From Bacteroides sp. (GTDB lineage Bacteria > Bacteroidota > Bacteroidia > Bacteroidales > UBA7960), in NCBI GenBank assembly GCA_036351255.1, contig JAZBOS010000073.1, positions 1-42,755 on the forward strand: a DNA stretch of 42,755 nt, in the 5' to 3' direction. A model generated the notes under the pieces. It searched no databases. It saw only the letters and a program-made list of their open reading frames with translations, and had not been told where the DNA came from. Numbering within the stretch: position 1 is the first letter of the stretch; the number at the start of each line of letters is the position of its first letter. Both the position numbers and the translations under genes were made by a program. This document shows positions 35,011-42,755 of the stretch, piece by piece.

Positions 35011-38000
35011 ATGCAATTGTTGTTAGGATTAAAAAATATTTGCCACCCCCTCCCCTTGAAGGTCAGGAAGTCAGCCTTAATACTGACTCTCCTGGCCGGG
35101 TGGCTTATTACCCCCAGCCAGGCCAATGCCCAGTCGTGTACCTCTTTCCCGGTGGACCTTTCCGCCAGTGTGAATGCCAGCTGGTCTAACCCCGAATACT
35201 TTACCCCTTCGGGACAGTGCTGCGGAGTATCCGCCGGCACCCAGTGTTTCAGCTATGAGGTGACGCTTCATCCCGGTGCCAATGCCGTTGTCATCAACCT
35301 GCTGCGGCAGGGAGGCTCCTGGGGGCAGGTCAATTATTATGTCGATTGCATGAACTTCGGGCCGGTTTATGAAAATGATCCGGTAACCATTTGCCTGGAC
35401 GGCCCAGGACCTCACACCATAACCTTTTGCCGCACGGCAACTACCACAGCTACTTTCCTGGGCCACCTGAATGCCCAAAACTATACCCCCAACGTTACCC
35501 TTGAACCCTTTGATCACGCCTGTACCGCTGATGACATGATCCTGCTGACGGGAGGGTATCCCTCCGGAGGAAGCTACTACATTGATGGTGCCCAGTCCTT
35601 TTGGCTCGAGCCGGGCGAAGTAGGACCAGGGTCCTATGAAGTGACTTATGTATATGGTGGGCCGGGAGCCACCTGTGCTGCCACGGCCACCCAGACGATT
35701 ACTGTCAATCAAACACCCACCGTCACCGTTTCTGATATGACCTTTTGTGATGAATCGGGCCTGATTCCGTTGCACAGCGGGCAACCAGCCGGGGGTGATT
35801 ACTTCGGAACCTTTGTAAGCGCAAACCTCTTCGATACCGACCTGAGCAGCCCGGGCTCCTATGACATTACTTACCGCTATACGACCCCTGAAGGCTGCCC
35901 CGCCGAGGATCAGGCCCAGGTACACATCGACCCCCTGCCCCCCGTCAATGCAGGAGGTGACATCACCATCCCGCAAAGCACCAGCGCCCCGCTAAATGCG
36001 GTGGGAGCAAACACCAGCCTTTATCAGTATAGCTGGAGCCCTTCGGCTTATGTGCAAAACCCGGATCAACCCAATACCAACACCATCGCCCTTACTCAAT
36101 CGCAATTGTTTACCCTCACGGTGACCAACCCCAATACCGGTTGCCAGAGCACGGACCAGATGGCTGTGTTCGTCAGCGGGGGCCAACTTAGCGTAGTACA
36201 TACCGTTGCAAGCGAAACCACAATCTGTCAGCAGGACTCGGTGAACCTGTTTGTCCTTCCGACAGGAGGATCCGGGAGCTATATCATCGACTGGTATGAC
36301 TATACCGCCGTCCCCCCCCAACACCTTTCCGATGATCTTTCATTCTGGCATATCCCTGATGTAACCACAACCTACCAGGTGCAGGTGCTCGATGTCGCCA
36401 ACCCCAATGGGAGGCCTGTCACCCGTTACATTACAGTAGAGGTCATTCCACTGCCGGTGGTCACTCTTGAGCCTTTTGACCCGGTCTGCGGAAACGAGAC
36501 CTATTACGAACTGACAGGCGCTTCACCGGATGGCGGCTATTTCTCTTTGCCAACAATGAATATCCACAACATCACCAGTGTAAATCCCCTGGAACTGGGC
36601 GAAGGCTTCCATACCATCAGCTATACCGTGGTGGAAGGCAACTGCCGCAGCATACAGTCGCAATATCTTGAGGTCTATCCACGCCCGCTGGCCAAATTCT
36701 ATGCCCAACAGGATTTTTGCCAGATGAATGAGGTGACGTTTCTGAACCTCTCTGAGAATACAAATGATTTCGTATGGCAAATCGGCACGGAAGCCACGGT
36801 GACCAACCCTGCTGATCCATTTCAATACAATTTCAGCATTCCCGATGTCACTCGCCTGGTACCTGTTACCCTAACGGCCACCAACACCGATAATGGCTGT
36901 ACCGACAACCGCACGCGTATCATTGAAGTCATCCCGCCCACCATAGCAAGGTTCAACGTGATAGATCAGGATCTGATCGGATGTGCCCCCTACCCTGTGA
37001 AGTTCACCAACCAGACCACTGGCCCTGTGGCCTTCTACCTCTGGGATTTTGGTGACGGCAGTTTTTCCACGCAAACCGACCCTCAACATATTTTTACTAA
37101 CCATACCGATCAGAACATCACCTTTACGGTAATCCTCTCGGCCATGTCAGGCAATTTTATGTGCCTGAGCCGCGACACCATCGAAGTCACTGTCAGGCCG
37201 TTCCTGGAAGCAGGCTTTGGCTTGATGCCCGTGACGGCTTGCAGCCCCTATGAGGCCGAGATCTTCAACAATGCCCTGGGGCTCAATATCACCGAGACCT
37301 GGAATTACGGGGATGGCACCCCAGGCTTCAATTCAAGCGATACGATCCTGCAGCACACCTTTAACAACAACACCGCGGATCCGCTGACCTACATCATCTC
37401 TCAGATCGTGACCAACCCCCAGGGGTGCGCTGACACCATGCAGGTAGAAATAGAGGTTTATCCTTTCCTGGAATCGGACTTCAGGGCCAGCGTCAACGAA
37501 GGCTGTGCCCCGCTGACCGTCACCTTCACCGATGAAAGCGGAGGCGCCGCATACAACTATTTCTATGACTTTGATGACGGAGGTACCTCTGAAGAGAAAA
37601 ACCCCGTCCATACCTTTGAAAACCAAACCGATCAGACCATTACCTATACGGTGATGCAGGTGGCCTCAAACGACAACTTCTGTTACGATACCACCTATGT
37701 GGATATTGTCGTGCACCCGGAAGTAAAAGCCGGTTTCGACTTTATGCCGGCAGTGGTCTGTGCACCTCATCAAACCAACATCACAAACACTTCTTCCGGG
37801 AACATCAACAGCTGGAGCTGGACCCTGAACGAAAATGGTGTAACGACTCCTTTGGGCAATACATCCCAGCTGGATCATGTTTTTCAGAACCCTGGTCCCG
37901 ACCCCATCGACTATATCCTTATCCTGGAAGTAGGCAATGAACAGGGCTGTATAAGCCGCAAGGAATTGCCCATAACGGTGAATCCTGAGGTGACGGCCAT

Positions 38001-41000
38001 GTTTACCGCCAGTGATACCACTGGATGTCAGCCCCTGGCCATAGACTTCTCCAATCAATCGGCCAACGCGCATACCTATCTCTGGGAGTTCGGTGACGGA
38101 GGATCTTCTTCACAAGAAAATCCGGGACACGTTTTTGAGAACCAGAACTACAGCACCATGGAGACCTATACGGTAAGCCTGTATGCTGAGTCGTCCTTTA
38201 TGTGCAACGACACCCGTACCATGGAGATTGAGCTGTATCCCGCCGTGGAGGCCCTCTTCACTGTTGACACCGCTAAAGGCTGCAGCCCTTTCACCGTCAA
38301 CATTGCCCACGCCTCCAGAGGTGCCAGCCTGTTTGCCTGGGATTTTGGCGATGGCAGTGCGCCTTCCACAGAAGGTGGCGCCAGCCTCACCCACACTTTC
38401 ACCAATACCACCGACCAGCCTGTGACCCATCAATTGACGCTGGTTGTGGAAAGCCCATTTGGTTGTATGGATACCCTGGAACGGACCATTACCGTTTACC
38501 CGGAAGTACAGTCTGCCTTCACCTCCGTAACCGAGGGTTGCCATCCCCTTTCCGTAAACTTTACTAACAATTCCAGTGCCACAGCGCATTATTTCAGCTG
38601 GGAATTTGGCGAAGAAGGTTATTCTGCCATCGCCAACCCCGCCTATACCTTCAACAACAGCAGTCATACCGAGAACCTTGACTACCAGGTCAGCCTCCGG
38701 GCCGAATCCATTTACGGATGTCATGCCATTTCGACAGAAACCATTACGGTCCATCCGGTCCCTGACCCAAGCTTCCTCTTGTCGGATCTGGCAGGCTGTA
38801 CCCCCTTCGACCTGGAGATCACCAATCAGTCGGAAGGCGCCACCAGCCATTACTGGACTTTTGGCGACGGAGAATTTTCCACCGAGGGGGGAGGCACCAT
38901 CAGCCATACCTATACCCTGGCCCCGGGCAACGATATGCAAACCATTGATATTCAATTACTGGTAAGCAACGATTACGGATGCGCCGATTCACTGACACAT
39001 CAACTGACACTCTATCCACAGATCGTCTCAGCTTTTGAGGCCTCCATTCTTGACGGCTGCCACCCGCTGACCGTGGAGTTCACCAACCTTTCCGAAGGGG
39101 CTTCAGCTTATGCCAATTACTTCTGGAACTATGGCGATGGGTTTGAAAGCACTACCGGGCAAGGACAGCACAGCCACACTTTCCTCAACCAGAGCTATAC
39201 CGATCCGGTGACCTATACCGTGGAACTCATGGCCATGAATGCCAACGCCTGCAGTGATGTGCAAACCCTGGAGATCACTGTCCAGCCGGCTCCCCTGACC
39301 ACCTTCAACATTTCAGACCCTGTCGGCTGTTCCCCCCACGACTTTGTCATTGATAACGCTTCCCTGGGAGGGACTTCCTATGTGTGGGATTTCGGTGATG
39401 GCAGTCCGGCCATGACAAACAACGACTTGCAGATCCCTTACGGGTACCAGAACCCGGCAGGCAACGATCCGGCCCAGTACATCATTCATCTGGAGGGCAC
39501 CAATGACCTGGGCTGTACCCGGTCGTATGAACAGGTCGTTGTCGTTTACCCGGAGGTGGAAGCCGCCTTTGCTTCGGAAATCGAAGGTTGCCATCCCCTG
39601 AATGTTGACTTTGAAAACCTGTCGGTAGGCGCCACCAATACCCTCTGGAACTTTGGTGAGGGCAACAATTCACAGCAGCTCAACCCCACGCACCTGTTCC
39701 TGAATCACAGCTACACCGAACCGGAATCTTTTGTGGTAACGCTCTACTCAGAAAATGACTGGGGCTGTTCCGACCTTACCACCGATACCATAACGGTGCT
39801 GCCATTGCCCCTGTCGAACTTCGACTTACTGAGCCGCAGCGGCTGTTCACCCTTCAGCACGGAGATCTACAACCTGGCCGAAGGGGCCCTCAATTACGAC
39901 TGGGATCTGGGTAATGCCACCTACGACGGAAGCGATTCAGCCTTCAGTCATACCTGGCACAACACCACCGGTGCGCCCCTCCATTATTCCCTCTGGCTGA
40001 ACGTGGAAAACGAATTCGGCTGTGTGGATCAAAGCATGCAGTCCATCACCGTCTACCCGGAGGTTCAGGCTGATTTCACCACTTCCGATGGTGTGGTGGA
40101 AGGCTGTTCACCCTTTGAAGTGCAATTTGTCAACCAATCAGAACTCACCCAGGAATATGTCTGGGACTTTGGCGACAGCACCGGCACGGCAGGTGCCAAC
40201 CCCTGGCACGCCTTCACCAACGAAGGTCCCGACAATGCGGTCTTCACCGTGCAGATGGAAGGCACCAGCCTCTTTGGCTGCAAGGACACCACCTGGCTCG
40301 ACATCACTGTTTTTCCAAGCCCGCTAGCCAAATTCGATGCCACCCCAAAAATCCAGGTCTATCCCTCGCGAACCATCTCGCTGGATAACCTGAGCAAACC
40401 CGGTTACTGGAACTACCACTGGAGCTTTGGCGACGGCAACGGACAGGAAACCACTTCGCCCGACACCTTCGACTATACTTATGGGGAGTGGGACATCAGC
40501 GACCTGAGCACCCGGACCTTCACCATCGACCTGGAAGTGGAGAACCAGGGCTGCACCAGCAGCTACAGCCAGGAGATCACCATCACCTCACCGGTGCCAC
40601 TGGCGCAGTTCTCGCCTTCAGCCCAGGGCTGTGCACCCTTTGATGTGCAGTTCTACAACCTCTCACAGCATGCCCACAGCTATCTGTGGACCTTTGGCGA
40701 CGGCTCCTTCTCCATCGATGAAGAGCCCCACCACCTGTTCATGGATCCCGGCCTTTACGAGATTCAGCTGGTGGCCTATGGCGATGGAGGCAGCGACACC
40801 ACCTACCAGTATGTCACCGTCCACGCCAATCCCGTGGCCGACTTCTCGCTGGTCAAGCCCCTCATCGAGATTCCCTATGAACCCCTCGAGGTCCTGAATC
40901 ATTCGGTGGGAGCCGACTTCTATCACTGGGACTTTGGCGATGGCAACACCAGCGTGGAATTTGAACCCGTGCACTGGTACCAGTACCCGAACACCTATAC

Positions 41001-41412
41001 CATCACGCTGGCGGTGGCCACCGATACCCAGCCGCAATGCTTCGACACCCTGCAGCTGGACAATGCCTTACTGGTGCAGACTGCCTGTACCGTGGTATTC
41101 CCCAACGCCTTCACCCCGCAGGAATCAGGCCCCCACGGCGGTGCCTGCGACCCCTACGACCTTGACAATACCACCTTCGAAGTGTTCTATCCCAAAATGG
41201 ACCCCAATATGGGAGAGATGAAACGCTATGAACTCGAGATATTCAACCGGTGGGGCGAGCTGATCTTTTACAGCGATGACCCCTATGTAGGATGGGATGG
41301 CTATTACCGGGGCCAGCTCGGCAACACCGACGTCTATGTCTGGAAATTCTCCGGCGTATGCAGTAACGGCAAGCCCCTCAATATGGTAGGCGACGTCACC
41401 CTGGTCCGCTAG
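35011..41412 (+). CDS. Giant PKD-repeat surface protein with gliding-motility-type T9SS domain (SprB-like)
   Basis: The 2133-residue protein starts with a basic n-region, a hydrophobic core (SALILTLLAGWLI) and an AQS cleavage site near 41-42. Up to about residue 560 it has several Ig/HYR-like beta domains. About 16 PKD-like repeats (residues about 640-2000) follow; each has a GC-x-P start, a YxWxFGDG core and a HxFxN-type turn. A few cores are degenerate (EFGEEG, DLGNAT, an ENG-containing one). The end (about 2025-2133) has VFPNAFTPQ, YELEIFNRWGELIF, WDGYYRG and DVYVWKFSGVC, the CHU_C/gliding-motility C-terminal domain, which is the type B T9SS signal. This layout is that of SprB-like mobile adhesins, though I cannot tell whether the organism glides. 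It is probably in one operon with the preceding giant. Confidence 0.9.
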   Translation: MQLLLGLKNICHPLPLKVRKSALILTLLAGWLITPSQANAQSCTSFPVDLSASVNASWSNPEYFTPSGQCCGVSAGTQCFSYEVTLHPGANAVVINLLRQGGSWGQVNYYVDCMNFGPVYENDPVTICLDGPGPHTITFCRTATTTATFLGHLNAQNYTPNVTLEPFDHACTADDMILLTGGYPSGGSYYIDGAQSFWLEPGEVGPGSYEVTYVYGGPGATCAATATQTITVNQTPTVTVSDMTFCDESGLIPLHSGQPAGGDYFGTFVSANLFDTDLSSPGSYDITYRYTTPEGCPAEDQAQVHIDPLPPVNAGGDITIPQSTSAPLNAVGANTSLYQYSWSPSAYVQNPDQPNTNTIALTQSQLFTLTVTNPNTGCQSTDQMAVFVSGGQLSVVHTVASETTICQQDSVNLFVLPTGGSGSYIIDWYDYTAVPPQHLSDDLSFWHIPDVTTTYQVQVLDVANPNGRPVTRYITVEVIPLPVVTLEPFDPVCGNETYYELTGASPDGGYFSLPTMNIHNITSVNPLELGEGFHTISYTVVEGNCRSIQSQYLEVYPRPLAKFYAQQDFCQMNEVTFLNLSENTNDFVWQIGTEATVTNPADPFQYNFSIPDVTRLVPVTLTATNTDNGCTDNRTRIIEVIPPTIARFNVIDQDLIGCAPYPVKFTNQTTGPVAFYLWDFGDGSFSTQTDPQHIFTNHTDQNITFTVILSAMSGNFMCLSRDTIEVTVRPFLEAGFGLMPVTACSPYEAEIFNNALGLNITETWNYGDGTPGFNSSDTILQHTFNNNTADPLTYIISQIVTNPQGCADTMQVEIEVYPFLESDFRASVNEGCAPLTVTFTDESGGAAYNYFYDFDDGGTSEEKNPVHTFENQTDQTITYTVMQVASNDNFCYDTTYVDIVVHPEVKAGFDFMPAVVCAPHQTNITNTSSGNINSWSWTLNENGVTTPLGNTSQLDHVFQNPGPDPIDYILILEVGNEQGCISRKELPITVNPEVTAMFTASDTTGCQPLAIDFSNQSANAHTYLWEFGDGGSSSQENPGHVFENQNYSTMETYTVSLYAESSFMCNDTRTMEIELYPAVEALFTVDTAKGCSPFTVNIAHASRGASLFAWDFGDGSAPSTEGGASLTHTFTNTTDQPVTHQLTLVVESPFGCMDTLERTITVYPEVQSAFTSVTEGCHPLSVNFTNNSSATAHYFSWEFGEEGYSAIANPAYTFNNSSHTENLDYQVSLRAESIYGCHAISTETITVHPVPDPSFLLSDLAGCTPFDLEITNQSEGATSHYWTFGDGEFSTEGGGTISHTYTLAPGNDMQTIDIQLLVSNDYGCADSLTHQLTLYPQIVSAFEASILDGCHPLTVEFTNLSEGASAYANYFWNYGDGFESTTGQGQHSHTFLNQSYTDPVTYTVELMAMNANACSDVQTLEITVQPAPLTTFNISDPVGCSPHDFVIDNASLGGTSYVWDFGDGSPAMTNNDLQIPYGYQNPAGNDPAQYIIHLEGTNDLGCTRSYEQVVVVYPEVEAAFASEIEGCHPLNVDFENLSVGATNTLWNFGEGNNSQQLNPTHLFLNHSYTEPESFVVTLYSENDWGCSDLTTDTITVLPLPLSNFDLLSRSGCSPFSTEIYNLAEGALNYDWDLGNATYDGSDSAFSHTWHNTTGAPLHYSLWLNVENEFGCVDQSMQSITVYPEVQADFTTSDGVVEGCSPFEVQFVNQSELTQEYVWDFGDSTGTAGANPWHAFTNEGPDNAVFTVQMEGTSLFGCKDTTWLDITVFPSPLAKFDATPKIQVYPSRTISLDNLSKPGYWNYHWSFGDGNGQETTSPDTFDYTYGEWDISDLSTRTFTIDLEVENQGCTSSYSQEITITSPVPLAQFSPSAQGCAPFDVQFYNLSQHAHSYLWTFGDGSFSIDEEPHHLFMDPGLYEIQLVAYGDGGSDTTYQYVTVHANPVADFSLVKPLIEIPYEPLEVLNHSVGADFYHWDFGDGNTSVEFEPVHWYQYPNTYTITLAVATDTQPQCFDTLQLDNALLVQTACTVVFPNAFTPQESGPHGGACDPYDLDNTTFEVFYPKMDPNMGEMKRYELEIFNRWGELIFYSDDPYVGWDGYYRGQLGNTDVYVWKFSGVCSNGKPLNMVGDVTLVR

Positions 41413-41469
41413 GTTTAAATTGCTAATTTTACACCCGTTAAATCAATGCGTTAAACAAAAACCAATGTC

Positions 41470-42726
41470 ATGCAGGTAAATTTACCCACCCAGATCAACT
41501 CCGAGATTGGTGAACTGGAAGGCGTGGTGATCCACACCCCCGGTCCGGAAGTTGAGAACATGACCCCGGAAAACGCGGAACGGGCGCTTTACAGCGACAT
41601 CCTCAACCTGGGCGTGGCCACCAAAGAGTACAACCAGTTTAAAAGTGTGCTGAAGCTTCATTCGCAAGTGTTTGAAGTGAAAGACCTGTTGCGCGAGATC
41701 CTGCGCAACGAGAAGGTAAAGGATAGCCTGGTGAAGAAGGTCTGCCGCAACGAAGAAGCCGGCTGCATTGGCGACCATCTGATGGCTATGGACGAAACCG
41801 CCCTGGCGGCGGCCCTCATCGAGGGCGTGCCCCTCATCAACGACAGCCTGACCAACTTCCTGAGCAAGGAGCGTTTTTCACTCCGTCCCCTGCATAACTT
41901 CTTCTTCACCCGCGATGCCGCCATTTCCGTTTACGACAATGTGCTGGTGGGCAGCATGGCCTCGCCCATACGGCTGCGCGAATCGCTGATCATGGAAGCC
42001 CTTTTCGACTTCCATCCCGCCTTCAGCACCAAGACCATCAACCCGCATAACAGCGGGATCAAAGGCATTGCCATCGAAGGCGGCGACGTGCTCATCGCAC
42101 GCGACGACATCCTGCTGTGTGGCATCGGCTCGCGCACTTCCAGCCAGGGCATCGATTTCATCATCCAGCAACTGAAGCACAAAAAAGAAAAACAGCATAT
42201 CCTGGTCCAGGAGATCCCGCTCACCCCCGAGTCGTTCATTCACCTCGACATGGTGTTTACCCTGCTCGACCGCGACCAGTGCATGATCTATGAGCCGGTG
42301 ATCATGAAGATGAACAAATACCAGACCGTTCATATCTATGTGGAAGGCGGGCAGGTAAAATACATCCGCGAGGAGGAGAACCTGCTGCAGGCGCTGAAGA
42401 AGCTGGGGATGGACCTCATGCCGGTGCTGTGCGGTGGTCCGGAGGATCGCTGGCAACAGGAACGCGAACAGTGGCACAGCGGCGCCAACTTCTTTGCTGT
42501 CGGGCCGGGCAAAATTATCGGCTACGCCCGCAACAGCAAAACCCTCGAAGCCCTCAACAACAGCGGCTACGAAATATTGAAAGCCAACGACCTGGTCAAG
42601 TGTAAGATAAAGGTCGACGACTATAAGAAATACGTGGTGACCATCGACGGCTCCGAGCTTCCCCGCGGAGGCGGCGGCGCCCGATGTATGACCATGCCCG
42701 TAAGCAGGAAACCTGTTGAGTGGTAA
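41470..42726 (+). CDS. arcA: Arginine deiminase-family enzyme
   Basis: The 418-residue protein fits arginine deiminase, which turns arginine into citrulline and ammonia. The guanidino-group residues are in order: FTRD (146-149), EGGD (203-206), HLDM (258-261) and the nucleophile Cys406 in GGGARCMTMPV. The start (INSEIGELEGVVIHTPGPEVENMTP) is also typical. No ornithine carbamoyltransferase or carbamate kinase follows before the window ends 29 bases later, so membership of a full ADI pathway cannot be judged. A TAATTTTA box at 41424-41431 precedes it; this has one mismatch to the promoter consensus. Confidence 0.92.
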   Translation: MQVNLPTQINSEIGELEGVVIHTPGPEVENMTPENAERALYSDILNLGVATKEYNQFKSVLKLHSQVFEVKDLLREILRNEKVKDSLVKKVCRNEEAGCIGDHLMAMDETALAAALIEGVPLINDSLTNFLSKERFSLRPLHNFFFTRDAAISVYDNVLVGSMASPIRLRESLIMEALFDFHPAFSTKTINPHNSGIKGIAIEGGDVLIARDDILLCGIGSRTSSQGIDFIIQQLKHKKEKQHILVQEIPLTPESFIHLDMVFTLLDRDQCMIYEPVIMKMNKYQTVHIYVEGGQVKYIREEENLLQALKKLGMDLMPVLCGGPEDRWQQEREQWHSGANFFAVGPGKIIGYARNSKTLEALNNSGYEILKANDLVKCKIKVDDYKKYVVTIDGSELPRGGGGARCMTMPVSRKPVEW

Positions 42727-42755
42727 TTGCGTAGAATAAATTAAAGATGAAGAAT

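Noticed and set aside
38110..38955. Long antisense open frame (281 codons) inside the PKD gene
   Set aside because: It lies wholly within the much better supported giant gene, has Gly/Val-rich shadow composition and shows no motif. The same applies to antisense frames at 30627-31433, 35077-35976, 17778-18545 and 4738-5430.

Overview
This window reads as a chromosomal segment of a Bacteroidota bacterium, probably Bacteroidales/Marinilabiliales-like. Three things point there. Two giant secreted proteins end in type IX secretion (T9SS) sorting domains, one of the YPNPA type and one of the gliding-motility/CHU_C type. Several promoters fit the Bacteroidota pattern TTTG-N19/20-TAnnTTTG. Shine-Dalgarno sequences are nearly absent. 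No phage, transposase, CRISPR array or rRNA is visible; the only RNA gene I can support is an initiator tRNA.

Layout. 1-2177: the 3' end of an unknown gene, a secreted lipoprotein and a DUF4168-like exported protein, each closed by a strong intrinsic terminator. 2178-2656: a gene-free stretch rich in inverted repeats. 2751-8908: a compact six-gene operon (TetR regulator, LolA-like periplasmic protein, two FtsX/LolCE-type permeases, LolD/MacB-type ATPase, outer-membrane beta-barrel). Its promoter carries a palindrome suited to TetR autoregulation. Together the genes could form a full inner-membrane to outer-membrane route for a lipid-like or lipoprotein cargo. 9204-10938: an AT-richer trio (five-TM membrane protein, XRE regulator, TraB/GumN protein) next to the 3' end of an initiator tRNA-Met gene on the opposite strand. 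11194-13827: era, der and hslR (ribosome biogenesis and quality control). 13824-15950 (minus): a three-PAS histidine kinase whose stop overlaps that of hslR. 16198-19553: an M20 dipeptidase and a long-chain acyl-CoA ligase, each with its own terminator. 19704-19788: an intergenic element with a perfect 56-bp palindrome.

19907-29063 (all minus): dcp, purD, a DUF6427-like membrane protein, purQ, a GT4-type glycosyltransferase, rnhB and tex, with mostly small gaps. 29463-41412: two consecutive giant surface-protein genes (1839 and 2133 aa) 28 bp apart. The first has CARDB-like modules with a 181-183-residue period and a type A T9SS tail; the second has about 16 PKD-like repeats and a gliding-motility-type tail (SprB-like). 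41470-42726: an arginine deiminase-family enzyme.

The most interesting items are the TetR/LolA/ABC/beta-barrel operon, a complete EF-hand-like calcium loop inside its TetR regulator, the paired palindromic intergenic elements, and the AT-rich trio beside the initiator tRNA. All family assignments come from reading motifs and layout by eye; no database search was run.
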